64,000 nt of DNA from Planctomycetota bacterium (GTDB lineage: Bacteria; Planctomycetota; UBA1135; UBA2386), in NCBI GenBank assembly GCA_028281765.1, contig JANQJF010000044.1, forward strand, positions 62,001 through 126,000. Reading direction: 5' to 3'. Of the stretch, positions 7,581 through 16,967 are shown piece after piece. Made by a program: the position numbers and the translations under genes. Within the stretch, counting starts at the first letter, position 1, and every line of letters starts with the position of its first letter. The notes under the pieces were generated by a model, which was not told the origin of the DNA, searched no databases, and was given only the letters and a program-made list of their open reading frames with translations.

Positions 7581-8174
7581 TCAACGCAGCGCTGCCGCGG
7601 CAGCGCCGGCGATCGCTTCCAGGCGACGGCGCGTGACTTCGGTCAACGTTCCGTCGCCTTCTGCGTCGTACGCTTCCTCGACTCGAATCCAAACGAGGTC
7701 CGACCGCGCACTGACCACGCGCCGCCACGCGCTCTCTCCGGCGGCTGCGGGTCGCTGCTGCCAGTAGAGCGCGACGCGGATCTCCTCTTCGCGCTGCACG
7801 ACGAGCCGCGTCACCTCACGCCCGGCAACGTCGACGGCCTCGGGCCCTTCGAGGATGTTCCACCCGAGCGCCGTGTAGCAGACCGCCGGGTCGTGGGGCT
7901 CCTCACTGAGCAGCCCTCCGCCCGGGAAGTAGCCGGAATAGACCGACAGCCACGGCGACTCCGCGTCGCCTTCGAAGTAGGAGTAACCCTCCGGTAGCAA
8001 CCCCTCGTCCTCGAAGCGCACCGCCGCCATCTCCACCGGAGCGCACGCCATCGCGACGCCGGACGCGAACGCGTCGACGTCGAACTCGCCGCTCCCGTCG
8101 AGAGATCGGTCACGCCAGACGACGACGTTGGTCGCGACGAGCACGCCGAGCGCGATGTTCGCGGCGCGTTTCAT
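7581..8174 (-). CDS. EpsI-like exosortase-associated protein (DUF3485 type)
   Basis: 197 aa from the ATG at 8174, which overlaps the exosortase stop as ATGA, so translation is coupled. An N-terminal membrane segment (ANIALGVLVATNVVVW) is followed by a soluble domain. The motif HDPAVCYTALGW corresponds to the H-x-P-x-x-C-x-x-x-x-G-W signature of EpsI/DUF3485 proteins, which are encoded next to or fused to exosortases and support processing of sorted proteins. The sequence is short and divergent, so the call rests on the motif plus the position. Its 3' end abuts that of the convergent PEP-CTERM gene. Confidence 0.75.
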   Translation of the reverse strand: MKRAANIALGVLVATNVVVWRDRSLDGSGEFDVDAFASGVAMACAPVEMAAVRFEDEGLLPEGYSYFEGDAESPWLSVYSGYFPGGGLLSEEPHDPAVCYTALGWNILEGPEAVDVAGREVTRLVVQREEEIRVALYWQQRPAAAGESAWRRVVSARSDLVWIRVEEAYDAEGDGTLTEVTRRRLEAIAGAAAAALR

Positions 8175-9013
8175 GCGGGCTCCTCCACGAGCGGCTCGAC
8201 CGGCTCCGAGCACAGCTGGCTGCCGACGAACAGGGCAACCAGAGCGCTGCCCAAGCTCACCATTCCCAGCACCTCGTGCGCGACATCGGACTCCGCGAGC
8301 GGCAGGTCGAAGCGCACGAGAATCGCGCTGATCCACACGCGCAAGAGGCTACCGACGAAGGCGAGCACGATCCCGACGATCGGCAAGAGGGCGGCCTTCC
8401 AGGCGACCACGCGATCCTGCAGACCGACCAGCACGAGCGCGAGCGGCACGAACAGGAGCACGCCGCCGAGCCCGCTGCAGTCGTCGACGACCGCGACGCT
8501 GCCGCCCGTCATGTGCAGCACCGCTCCCTCGATCTCGATCCTGCCGACGAACGGTCCGAGCACGAGCGGCGTCACGAAGACCGTGATCGCGACGAGCGTC
8601 TGGGTCATGGCACCGAGCAGGAACCCGGGGGGCGGCGTGGCCAAGAGCAGCAGTGCGAGCGGGAGTGCCATCGCGCGGAGTGCGGACGACCCGCCGTAGA
8701 GCAGGATCAGCGCGGCGACGATCCCGACCGCACCGAGACCCGCGACGATGCGCACGTCGAACAGCACCGCAGCCGCGTACGCGAGAGCTGCGACCAAGAG
8801 CACCGCAATCCCGACGCCGGCATCTCCCGCGTGACCCTCGTCACGGAACACGTCCCGTCTGCGCCATGCCATCGCGAGTCCCGCGGCGAACGCGAGCGCG
8901 CTCGACGCTGCCACTTTCGACGAACCGGTCCACGTCGCGTACAGGAGCTCGAAGTACGGCACGAGCAGCAGCAGCGCGGCGGTCGCGAGGATCGAGATGC
9001 GGGAGTTCGACAT
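8171..9013 (-). CDS. Exosortase
   Basis: 280 aa with about eight hydrophobic segments. The three catalytic residues of exosortases are visible: Cys179 in VVDDCSGLGG, Arg225 in SLLRVWISAIL and His246 in VAHEVLGMV. It is a membrane cysteine transpeptidase/protease that recognises PEP-CTERM tails. It is shorter than the fused exosortase-EpsI proteins, and here EpsI is the next, overlapping gene. The DUF5916 gene starts 51 nt upstream on the same strand, so a three-gene operon is possible. The subfamily cannot be set by eye. Confidence 0.88.
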   Translation of the reverse strand: MSNSRISILATAALLLLVPYFELLYATWTGSSKVAASSALAFAAGLAMAWRRRDVFRDEGHAGDAGVGIAVLLVAALAYAAAVLFDVRIVAGLGAVGIVAALILLYGGSSALRAMALPLALLLLATPPPGFLLGAMTQTLVAITVFVTPLVLGPFVGRIEIEGAVLHMTGGSVAVVDDCSGLGGVLLFVPLALVLVGLQDRVVAWKAALLPIVGIVLAFVGSLLRVWISAILVRFDLPLAESDVAHEVLGMVSLGSALVALFVGSQLCSEPVEPLVEEPA

Positions 9014-9064
9014 GTGGAGCGGTTCCCCACGCGGTGGATCGGAACTCCGCGGACACCCGCTTCA

Positions 9065-11269
9065 CTAGAACCGGATCGTGTGGGCGAACTTGATCGCCAG
9101 CTCCTGCGCATCCGGGCGGAGGCTCCCATCCTCGCCACGCAACCAACCCGCGGTGACAACGACGAAAAGGTCCGACCCGGGACGGGTGATCCAGCGAGTC
9201 CGGCTCTGCAACCCGAGGTTCCGAGACTGGTTGTCGTACTGGATCAGGTTCTGCACGCTCAGCCACGGCGTGAAGTTGAAGTCGACGTTGCCCTGGGCGA
9301 TGGAGCTCGTGAAGTCCCGACCGAACAGGTCTGCCTTGGTCTGCCTGTACTCGCCGCCGAGGATCAGCAGCGGGCTCGTCCGCCAGGTGAACTCACCGCG
9401 CAGCTCCCAGGCATTGCCGTTGTAGAAGTCGCCGATGACGTTCGAGAGCTCGACGTTGATCGGGCGCGCCTCCGACGTCGAGAAGCTCACCCCGCCGCGC
9501 GTCTCCCAATAATCCCCGGCCGGCACGACGATGTCGTCGAAGATCGTGAACGCGTCGGGAACGCGTTCGAACTCGCGCTCGATGAACGTGCGGAACCGGT
9601 CTTCGTCGTGCGTCGAGAACCCGAACGGCGAGACCTGGAACTCCATGTCCGTGACCTTGTTGCCCTGATCGACGATCAGCTGCATGTCGAGGTCGAACGA
9701 ATAGAAGCGGATCAGGTCGTCGTTCTGCGTGCGCGGATTGAAGTCGATCTCGAGGCTCGTGTCCTTGACGTCACGCCGGCGCACGAAGCCGAGCTCGGGA
9801 TTGAACTCCTCGCCGACCCAGCGCGACTCCGCTTCGACCTCCCACTCCCGCCCCACCGCAACGGCGCGCACGCCGGCCGCGCTGCCGTCCCCGCCAACGC
9901 CGGACGTCTGGCTTCCGATCAGGAACGCCCACAGCCGCAGGTCCATGTCGCCGACGAACTCGGGCTCTCGGTGGAAGAAGTCGACACCCGCCACCTGGTT
10001 CGACCCGCGCTCGGTCGGACGGCCGGTGGTGCCGATCACGCCGACGCGGGTCTCCTCGGCGACCGAGCGGTTGATTCGCACGACCCCGAGCTCCCGGTTG
10101 AAGTCGTTCCCACCGCCCTCCCCGGTGCCGACGATCAGCCCCCCGACCTCCCAGGGCCCCTGTTGCCCCGCGATCTTCGCTCCGGCGAGGATCGGGATCT
10201 GCCCGTCGCCCCCGAGGCCGACCCGGCGGCTGAAGAACGGGACGAAGCTCGAGCTCCGGGGACCGAATTGGAAGCGCGACTCGTCTTCGAGGAAGAAGTC
10301 ACGGCGCTCGCGGAAGAACACCGGGAACCGAGTGAGGTTGATCACGCGATCGTCGTTCTCGGTCTCCGCGAAGTCCGTGAAAAACGTCACCGCGGCGCGC
10401 ATCGACGGGCTCAGTCGGAAGAACACTTCGCCACCCGCATCGGGGTCCGAGGTCCAGCTGTCATCCGTCAGCCGGTTTCGACGCTGACGAAACGCGACGT
10501 AGGGTCGCGCGTCGATGCCGGTACCCTCCTCGACTTCGCCGAAACCGTCGATCTCGCCGAGCTGATCGAGCCGGAAAAACGGTCGGGACTGACTCGCGTT
10601 CGACCAACGGTACTGCTCGTTCGTCCAGCGCCGGATCCGATTGACGTTGAAATTCCACGTCGAGTCGTCGTCCGGGAACGCGATGCTGCGAAACGGGATC
10701 CGCAGTTCGAACTGCCAGCCCGTGTCCGTGACGCGTGAACGTCCGTTCCAGATCGTGTCCCACGACTTGGCGAAGGAGTTGTTGCCGAGCAATCCGTCGC
10801 CGAGGCTGCCTCCGGCGCCGATCTGGAAGAAGTAGCCCTGGTTCTGGTTCTGGAACGTGTCGATCAGGAACTCGACGCGGTCATCGGGGTCGAGGCGGGC
10901 GTCGAACGCGCGCTGCGTCCGACGGATCATGTCCGGGCGATCGTCGAAGCACTGACCCGCGATGTAGAGATAATCGCGATCGTGCGTGATCTGGATCACC
11001 GTCCGCTGCAGGGGCACGACCCCCGCGACAGGCTCGACCTGGATGAGGTCGCCGATCTCCGGCGTCTTGGCCCAGCAAGCATCGTCGAGACGCCCATCCA
11101 GTCGCGGCGCCTCGCTGGAATCGATCCGCCCGATCTTCGCGCGCCGGCCGACCGCCTCGCCGAGAGGCGACGGTTCTTGCGAAATCTGCTGTGGCGCAGC
11201 CGCAATGGCGGCCGCTGCCAAGGTTGCGATCGAGAGCAGCAAGGTGGGGTCCGGAGGGGCGGGCCGCAT
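9065..11269 (-). CDS. DUF5916 outer-membrane protein with CBM9-like N-terminal domain
   Basis: 734 aa. The signal peptide lies in the first 25 residues. Residues about 45-230 look like a family 9 carbohydrate-binding fold (PRLDGRLDDACWAKTPEI, then YLYIAGQCFDD and WQFELRIPFRSIAF). The rest is rich in alternating aromatic strands and ends in FAHTIRF with a terminal Phe, the mark of an outer-membrane beta-barrel. This is the DUF5916 architecture, common in Bacteroidota and planctomycetes and of unknown function, probably glycan related. It lies upstream of the exosortase on the same strand. Confidence 0.82.
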   Translation of the reverse strand: MRPAPPDPTLLLSIATLAAAAIAAAPQQISQEPSPLGEAVGRRAKIGRIDSSEAPRLDGRLDDACWAKTPEIGDLIQVEPVAGVVPLQRTVIQITHDRDYLYIAGQCFDDRPDMIRRTQRAFDARLDPDDRVEFLIDTFQNQNQGYFFQIGAGGSLGDGLLGNNSFAKSWDTIWNGRSRVTDTGWQFELRIPFRSIAFPDDDSTWNFNVNRIRRWTNEQYRWSNASQSRPFFRLDQLGEIDGFGEVEEGTGIDARPYVAFRQRRNRLTDDSWTSDPDAGGEVFFRLSPSMRAAVTFFTDFAETENDDRVINLTRFPVFFRERRDFFLEDESRFQFGPRSSSFVPFFSRRVGLGGDGQIPILAGAKIAGQQGPWEVGGLIVGTGEGGGNDFNRELGVVRINRSVAEETRVGVIGTTGRPTERGSNQVAGVDFFHREPEFVGDMDLRLWAFLIGSQTSGVGGDGSAAGVRAVAVGREWEVEAESRWVGEEFNPELGFVRRRDVKDTSLEIDFNPRTQNDDLIRFYSFDLDMQLIVDQGNKVTDMEFQVSPFGFSTHDEDRFRTFIEREFERVPDAFTIFDDIVVPAGDYWETRGGVSFSTSEARPINVELSNVIGDFYNGNAWELRGEFTWRTSPLLILGGEYRQTKADLFGRDFTSSIAQGNVDFNFTPWLSVQNLIQYDNQSRNLGLQSRTRWITRPGSDLFVVVTAGWLRGEDGSLRPDAQELAIKFAHTIRF

Positions 11270-11341
11270 TTAGTACGGTACGGCCCGGCACGGCTCCATC
11301 AAATTCGATGAGTCCGGCCGCCCTCGGCCCCGGGCGCACGC

Positions 11342-12142
11342 TCAGCTCGTCGATCCAGCCGCCTTGACCCCCGTCGGACGCGTCGAGCCGATCTTCACCG
11401 GGAAGACCATCGGCACGCGTCGGCGGTATTCGCGGTAGTCGTCACCGTGGATCGCGATCAGCGTCGCCTCCTCGATACGGATCGCGATCGCCAGGTAGGC
11501 CGTCACGACACCGGCGAACATCAGGTGCCCGACGGTCATCGCCGGAGTCGCCCAGAATGCGATCAGGAAGCCGAGGTACAGCGGGTGCCGAGTGTGGCGA
11601 TACAAGGACCGCACCTGGAACTCCGGATTCGTGCGTCGCTTGCCGCGAAAGTACTCGATCCCCTGCTTGAGTCCGAACAACTCGAAGTGATCGATCAAGA
11701 ACGTAGCGACGAGGACGATCGCCCATCCGACGTACGACAGCACGGTCAGCCCGGTCGCGAGCCACGGCGTCTCGACGCTCCAAACGAGCTCCGGCACGGC
11801 GCGCCACTGCAGCATCAGCAGGACCAAGATCGAGCACGTCGCCAGCACGAAGATCGAGCGCTCGATCGCGGGCGACACGAACTTCGTCCACCAGCGCTTG
11901 AACGACAGCCTCGCCATGATCGTGTGCTGGATCGCGAACAGGCCGAGGATCGAGACGTTCACGAGCAGCGCCGGGCCGAGCGACGAGTCGAGCCCCGTGT
12001 CGATCGTCTTCGGCAGCACGATTCCCTCGACGAACGCGACGACCGCGAGGAAGGTGCCGAGGAAGAACACGTAGGTCACGGTCGTGAAGGACAGGACGGA
12101 CAGGCGCTGGAGGAGGGTCTTGGATTCGTCGTGGGCGGTCAT
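11342..12142 (-). CDS. mddA: Methanethiol S-methyltransferase-like membrane protein (NnrU/ICMT superfamily)
   Basis: 266 aa from the ATG at 12142 (MTAHDESKTLL); the frame runs on upstream but codes low-complexity Arg-rich sequence. There are five to six membrane segments. Conserved blocks are LFAIQHTIMARLSFKRWW, IERSIFVLATC, and the methyltransferase signature SLYRHTRHPLYLGFLIAFW near the C-terminus with RIEEATLIAIHGDDYREY. This pattern is that of MddA, which methylates methanethiol with S-adenosylmethionine to give dimethyl sulfide. A general isoprenylcysteine methyltransferase-like role is the main alternative. It is divergent from the kinase gene. Confidence 0.68.
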   Translation of the reverse strand: MTAHDESKTLLQRLSVLSFTTVTYVFFLGTFLAVVAFVEGIVLPKTIDTGLDSSLGPALLVNVSILGLFAIQHTIMARLSFKRWWTKFVSPAIERSIFVLATCSILVLLMLQWRAVPELVWSVETPWLATGLTVLSYVGWAIVLVATFLIDHFELFGLKQGIEYFRGKRRTNPEFQVRSLYRHTRHPLYLGFLIAFWATPAMTVGHLMFAGVVTAYLAIAIRIEEATLIAIHGDDYREYRRRVPMVFPVKIGSTRPTGVKAAGSTS

Positions 12143-12291
12143 GGCGCTCTCTGCGGCGGAAAAACTCGGGTCACACCCATCGCGCAAAGCCCTCCTCGAA
12201 CCTGCCAGAGTTGCCGAGAAATCCGATCCGATCGGCCGCCGCCCGAGAATTGCTGGCACGAACCGACGGCTTTTTGCGCCAATAGAGCGGC

Positions 12292-14946
12292 ATGCCGAAT
12301 CGCCCCGATCCCCGTGAGATCGAGATCTTCCTCGATGCGACCGAGCTCGACCCGACGGAGCGCGACGCGTTCTTGCGGAGCGCCTGCGGCGGGGATCCGG
12401 TTCGGGAGTCCCGCGTGCGGGAGCTGCTTGCCGCGCACGACGGGGCGGACGAGATCTTCGGCGACGCGCCGATGACCGGAGCGCCCCCACCGGGTTCGAA
12501 CGACGGGTTCGTCGACGAACTCGAGCCGAACGCGCGGATCGCGGGCTTTCGGCTCGTGCAGGAGATCGCCGAAGGCGGATTCGGCACGGTCTGGCTCGCG
12601 GAGCAGCGCGAGCCGGTGCGCCGCCGCGTCGCGCTCAAGGTGCTCAAGCCCGGCATGGACTGCCGCGAGGTGATCGCCCGGTTCGAAGCCGAACGTCAGG
12701 CGCTGGCGCTGATGGACCACCCGAACATCGCACGGGTGTTCGACGGCGGCTCGACCGACAAGGGCCGCCCGTACTTCGTCATGGAGTACGTGCCCGGCGA
12801 GCCGATCACGACCCACTGCGAGCGTCACTCGCTCGACACCGAGGCGCGACTGGAGCTGTTCAAGCAGGTGTGCGACGCGGTCCAGCACGCGCACCAGAAG
12901 GGCGTGATCCACCGCGACCTCAAGCCGTCCAACGTGCTCGTGACGCTGGTCGATGGCGAGGCCGTCCCCAAGGTCATCGACTTCGGGATCGCGAAGGCGA
13001 CCGAAGCCCGCCTGACCGAGAAGACGCTGTTCACACGCGGTGGTCAAATGATCGGCACGCCGGCGTACATGAGTCCGGAGCAGGCGGAGGGCTCCCTAGA
13101 CGTCGACGTGCGCAGCGACGTCTACGCGCTCGGCGTTCTGCTCTACGAGCTGCTCAGCGGGTCGACCCCGTTCGACACGGACACGCTCCGTAGCGCCGGA
13201 CTGGCAGAAGTGTTGCGTCTGATCCGCGAGGTCGAACCACCGCGGCCGAGCACGCGCATCGACCGACTGCAGACGGGCACGCGTTCGCAGGTCCGCGCGC
13301 GTCAGGTGAAGGGTGATCTCGACTGGATCGTGATGTGCTGCCTCGAGAAGGAACGCGAGCGGCGCTACGGATCGGTCGCGGTGCTGCGCAACGAGATCCG
13401 TCGCCACCTGCGCGGTGACCCCGTGCAGGCCGGGCCGCCGAGTCTCTCGTATCGCGTATCGAAGTTCGCACGCAAACACCGTGTCGGACTCGTCGCGGCC
13501 GCGCTGCTCCTGGTCACGCTGGTGTCGGCGACGATCGTCTCGTGGACGCAGGCCGACCGCGCGAACGAGCAGGCCGAGATCGCGCGTAGCGAGACTCTAC
13601 GCGCCAATCTCGAGGTCGACCGCTACAAGGCAATCGCGACCCTCCTCGAGCACCTGATCTCCGGCATCGATCCGAGTCATGCCGCCGGCAAGGACACCGA
13701 GCTGCTCGAGACGATGCTGAGTCGCGCACGGAAGACGGTCGAGGAGATGGCCGCTGGCCAGCCGCGCGTTCAGGCAACGCTGCGCAAGATCATCGGCAAG
13801 GCGTACCTGGCGTTGACACAGTTCGTCGAAGCGGGCGAGCAGATGCAGCGGGCGCTCGCGATCCAGGAGAGAGAGCTCGGTGCGAACCACACGGAGACCG
13901 TCGAAACCGCATACCTGCTCGGCTGCATCCGCTTGCAGGAAGACCGCGCGGACGCGGCCGCACCCCTGCTGCGGCGCGGCTGGGAACACCGCCGGGTCGT
14001 GCTCGGACCCGAACACGAGGACACGATCGGTGCGCTCGCGCAGCTCGCGACGTCGATGCGACTGCAGAAGCGATGGGAAGAATCCAAAGCCCTACTGCGC
14101 GAGCTCGAGGCCCATCTCAGCAACACTCTCAAAGCGGACGACCCCGAACTCTTGCGCGTGAGGAACAACCTCGCGACGACGCTCGAGGACCTCGGAGAAC
14201 TCGAAGCCGCCTGCAAGATCTTCGAGGAGGTCCTCGCACTGCAGGCACAAGGAGACGGATTCCGGCTCGACACCCTGCGCGCACTGAACAACCTCGCCAG
14301 CATCTATCGTCAACTCGACCGCGACGACGAAGCCATTGCGATTCTCGAACGCGCGCTCGCGCTGAAGAAGAGGTTCATGTCCGAGGGGCATGCGAGCGTG
14401 CTGATCGGCATGAACAACCTGGCCGACGCACTCTGGCCGATCGAGTCGCGTCGGGACGAAGCGATCGCGATGTGGCGCGACGCGCTGCGGCTCGCGCAGG
14501 AGCACCACGGGGAACGCAGTCACCTGACCCTGTCGTTGCGCATGGTGCACGGACGGTTGAAGGTTCGCGAAGAACGCTTCGCCGAGGCCGAACCCGAACT
14601 GCGCTCGGTTCTCGCGCTGGTCGAAGAGCATCTCGGCCCGAACCATCGCCTGGTTCCGTCGGCGCGCAGCACTCTCGTCGATGCCCTGCTCGGACAAGAG
14701 CGTTTCGAGGACGCGCTACCCATCGCGCTCGGACTCCCCAAGCTCGCCGAGCGCATTTTGCCGCGCCAGGCCCCGTCGCACGGCGTCTATCGCATCCAGC
14801 TAGGGCTCGCGCTCGTCGGCGCGGGCCGCGGTGAGGACGCCCGTCAGCCGCTCGAGGCTGGCCTCGAGCGACTGCCGGAGTCGTCGAAGAAGTGGCGCGA
14901 GCGTGCGCAGGCGGCGCTCGACCGGATTCGCACCGAACAGAACTAG
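12292..14946 (+). CDS. Membrane Ser/Thr protein kinase with extracytoplasmic TPRs
   Basis: 884 aa. An N-terminal helical segment (residues 1-55) is typical of planctomycete kinases. The kinase domain spans about 85-385: Gly loop EIAEGGFGTVW (91-101), Lys116 in ALKVLKPG, HRDLKPSNVL with Asp209, DFG at 230-232 and SPEQ at 261-264, so all catalytic residues are present. One membrane helix follows (HRVGLVAAALLLVTLVSATIV, around 395-415). At least seven TPR units then run to the C-terminus. Signals bound by the outer TPRs probably control the inner kinase. It is convergent with the glycosyltransferase, 16 bp apart. Confidence 0.93.
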   Translation: MPNRPDPREIEIFLDATELDPTERDAFLRSACGGDPVRESRVRELLAAHDGADEIFGDAPMTGAPPPGSNDGFVDELEPNARIAGFRLVQEIAEGGFGTVWLAEQREPVRRRVALKVLKPGMDCREVIARFEAERQALALMDHPNIARVFDGGSTDKGRPYFVMEYVPGEPITTHCERHSLDTEARLELFKQVCDAVQHAHQKGVIHRDLKPSNVLVTLVDGEAVPKVIDFGIAKATEARLTEKTLFTRGGQMIGTPAYMSPEQAEGSLDVDVRSDVYALGVLLYELLSGSTPFDTDTLRSAGLAEVLRLIREVEPPRPSTRIDRLQTGTRSQVRARQVKGDLDWIVMCCLEKERERRYGSVAVLRNEIRRHLRGDPVQAGPPSLSYRVSKFARKHRVGLVAAALLLVTLVSATIVSWTQADRANEQAEIARSETLRANLEVDRYKAIATLLEHLISGIDPSHAAGKDTELLETMLSRARKTVEEMAAGQPRVQATLRKIIGKAYLALTQFVEAGEQMQRALAIQERELGANHTETVETAYLLGCIRLQEDRADAAAPLLRRGWEHRRVVLGPEHEDTIGALAQLATSMRLQKRWEESKALLRELEAHLSNTLKADDPELLRVRNNLATTLEDLGELEAACKIFEEVLALQAQGDGFRLDTLRALNNLASIYRQLDRDDEAIAILERALALKKRFMSEGHASVLIGMNNLADALWPIESRRDEAIAMWRDALRLAQEHHGERSHLTLSLRMVHGRLKVREERFAEAEPELRSVLALVEEHLGPNHRLVPSARSTLVDALLGQERFEDALPIALGLPKLAERILPRQAPSHGVYRIQLGLALVGAGRGEDARQPLEAGLERLPESSKKWRERAQAALDRIRTEQN

Positions 14947-14962
14947 CGCGCCGCGAGCACGG

Positions 14963-15955
14963 CTAACGCGCCGCGAGCAGAGCCAGCCGAAGCCCGAGCC
15001 CGAGCACCGCCTTGCCGGCCTTGCCCATCCCCAGCAAGCGCCGGAACGCGCGCACCATTCGGTCGTCTCGAAGCTGTGGGGTGCTGTCGCGCGCGAACTC
15101 GATCTTCTCCTTCGCAGCGTCGTGATCTCCGGCGACGAGGTCGCGGTATGCGTCGTAGAGGAGATTGTTGCGCACCGCCGAGCGACGCTGGGCGACGTGC
15201 GGATCGAGCCAACCGCGCGCGAGCCCGTGCTCTGCCGCGAAGTCGAGCACGTCGAGTTCTTCTCGATAGCGGCGCAGCGTCCGCGCGTGGTCGAGCGTCG
15301 CGTTCGAGTCGTGGCGGCGATACCGGATCAACGCTTCCGACTCGGCTTCGATCGACCAACCGTCGAGCAGAAACGCAAACCAGAGCTTCCAGTCGGGCGC
15401 GAAGTGCATCGACTCATCGACGCCGCCGACGCGACGCCACGCGTCCGTGCGGTAGAGGGCGGACGGACAGTTGATGAAGTTGCCGCGAAACAGACGCCGG
15501 TAGACCTCGGGGCTCTTCGCGTGCTCGAGGCCGCGCCAGAACTTCACCTTGTAGGATTCCGACGGCGCGGCGATCGGTTGACCGCCCTCGTCGATCGCGT
15601 TCGCCCGGCAGTGCACGAAGCCGACGTCGTCATCCGCCATCAGCGCGAGCATGCTCTCGAGGTAGTTCGGCAGGTAGACATCGTCCATGTGCGCGAGGCA
15701 GAAGAACGGCGTCTCCACGAGCTCCGCGCAGCGATTCCAGTTGCCTGCGAGGCCGAGCGCCGGTTCGTTGCGCTCGATGCGCATCCTCGGTCCGCCGATC
15801 TTCTGCGCGATCGCGACGGAATCGTCCGTCGACGCATCATCGACGAGCAGCAGCTCGTAGTCCTCGATCGTCTGCGCGAGCAGGGACTCGAGCAGCGGTC
15901 GGAGGTAGGGCCCCGCGTTCCGGCAGGGGATGGCAAACGTCGCGTTGCGGGTCAA
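14963..15955 (-). CDS. Family 2 glycosyltransferase
   Basis: 330 aa from a TTG start at 15955. The GT-A fold is clear: FAIPCRNAGPYLRPLLESLL at the N-terminus, LLVDDASTDDS for nucleotide-sugar binding, and an HMDDVYLPNYL DxD-like metal site near residue 95. An alpha-helical C-terminal part (HARTLRRYREELDVLDFAA) may bind a partner or the membrane. It transfers a sugar to a cell-envelope or exopolysaccharide acceptor; donor and acceptor are unknown. It is divergent from the LD-carboxypeptidase gene, with about 60 bp shared upstream. Confidence 0.85.
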   Translation of the reverse strand: MTRNATFAIPCRNAGPYLRPLLESLLAQTIEDYELLLVDDASTDDSVAIAQKIGGPRMRIERNEPALGLAGNWNRCAELVETPFFCLAHMDDVYLPNYLESMLALMADDDVGFVHCRANAIDEGGQPIAAPSESYKVKFWRGLEHAKSPEVYRRLFRGNFINCPSALYRTDAWRRVGGVDESMHFAPDWKLWFAFLLDGWSIEAESEALIRYRRHDSNATLDHARTLRRYREELDVLDFAAEHGLARGWLDPHVAQRRSAVRNNLLYDAYRDLVAGDHDAAKEKIEFARDSTPQLRDDRMVRAFRRLLGMGKAGKAVLGLGLRLALLAAR

Positions 15956-16016
15956 TTCGACACGAACCTACCAACCTGTTCTGGCCCCGTCGCGGTCCCG
16001 GTCCGATCATTTCGCC

Positions 16017-16937
16017 GTGCTGCCTCATGCCCTGACACCCGGCGCGCGCGTCGCGATCGTCTCCCCCGCCGGACCCGTACGCGACCGCGACGCGCTCGAC
16101 GCAGGCCTCGAACGCCTTCGATCGTGGGGACTCGAGCCCGAGCTCATGCCGCACTGCCTCGAAGCGACCGGCTACCTCGCCGGCGATGATGCCGCGCGCG
16201 CGGCGGACCTCGAAGCCGCGCTCGAAGACGAGTCGATTCGCGGCATCTTCTGCTCGCGCGGCGGCTACGGCACGATGCGCCTGCTCGAGATCCTGAATCT
16301 CGACGCGCTGCGGTCGGACCCCAAGCCGATCATCGGCTACAGCGATATCACGGCGCTGCACGCTGCGGCTCTCGCCAAGACCGGAGTCGGCACGTTCCAC
16401 GGCCCGATGGTCGCGTCTCGGCTCGGCGAGTTCGATGACGCGACGGCAGAGCTGCAGCGCGCGCTGCTCTTCGACGCGAACAGCCCAGCGCCGCTTCCCG
16501 CACTCGAAGGTGCAAGCGTCGTGCGTCCCGGCGTCGCAGAAGGCGAACTCGTCGGCGGCAACCTCGCACTCGTCGGCGCGCTACTCGGCACCCCGGCACA
16601 GATCGACACGCGCAATCGACTGCTCTTCCTCGAAGACATCGACGAGCCGCCGTATCGACTCGACCGGCTGTTGACCCAGCTCCGGCTCGCAGGCTGCTTC
16701 GACGAAGTCGCCGGCATTCTGCTCGGAGACTTCCGCAGAGACGGCCACGACGCCGCAGAACTCGAGGCCCGAGTGCTCGAGCGACTCGCGCCGGTCGAGG
16801 TGCCGATCGTGCGCGGACTGCCATTCGGTCATCGCGCGGGATCGTGGACGCTCCCCTTCGGAGTGCGCGCGCGACTCGATGCCACCGCTTCCGACGCGCC
16901 GCCGCATCTCGCGCTACTCGAGCCTGCGGTGCAGTGA
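16017..16937 (+). CDS. ldcA: LD-carboxypeptidase (peptidase family S66, LdcA/MccF)
   Basis: 306 aa from the GTG at 16017; the ATG at 15930 would overlap the divergent glycosyltransferase and adds an unconserved tail. Conserved blocks are RVAIVSPAGPV, CSRGGYGTMRLLEILNLD, the nucleophile elbow GYSDIT (Ser at about residue 109), LFLEDIDEPPYRLDR with the catalytic Glu, and GLPFGHRAGSWTLPFGV with the His. The family cuts the L,D bond of tetrapeptide stems during cell-wall recycling, or detoxifies microcin-like compounds (MccF). Both functions fit the motifs seen. Confidence 0.88.
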   Translation: MLPHALTPGARVAIVSPAGPVRDRDALDAGLERLRSWGLEPELMPHCLEATGYLAGDDAARAADLEAALEDESIRGIFCSRGGYGTMRLLEILNLDALRSDPKPIIGYSDITALHAAALAKTGVGTFHGPMVASRLGEFDDATAELQRALLFDANSPAPLPALEGASVVRPGVAEGELVGGNLALVGALLGTPAQIDTRNRLLFLEDIDEPPYRLDRLLTQLRLAGCFDEVAGILLGDFRRDGHDAAELEARVLERLAPVEVPIVRGLPFGHRAGSWTLPFGVRARLDATASDAPPHLALLEPAVQ

Positions 16938-16944
16938 CAAGATC

Positions 16945-16967
16945 GTCTACGTGCAAAACGCGACAGT
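16945..16967. repeat. 23-nt motif shared with 2833-2855
   Basis: It matches the 2833-2855 motif at 21 of 23 positions; the two differences are adjacent (AC against CA after GTCTACGTG). It lies directly after the ldcA stop and before the convergent palindrome. Confidence 0.5.

Noticed and set aside
8276-10738. 820-codon plus-strand open frame
   Set aside because: It is the complement of the exosortase and DUF5916 genes; it is Arg/Glu/Asp-rich with no recognisable domain, as expected for antisense of GC-rich genes.
11295-11320. Imperfect palindrome CATCAAATTCGATG before the DUF5916 gene, a possible operator
   Set aside because: Only 12 of 14 positions are symmetric and no second copy or regulator gene was found; too weak to call.
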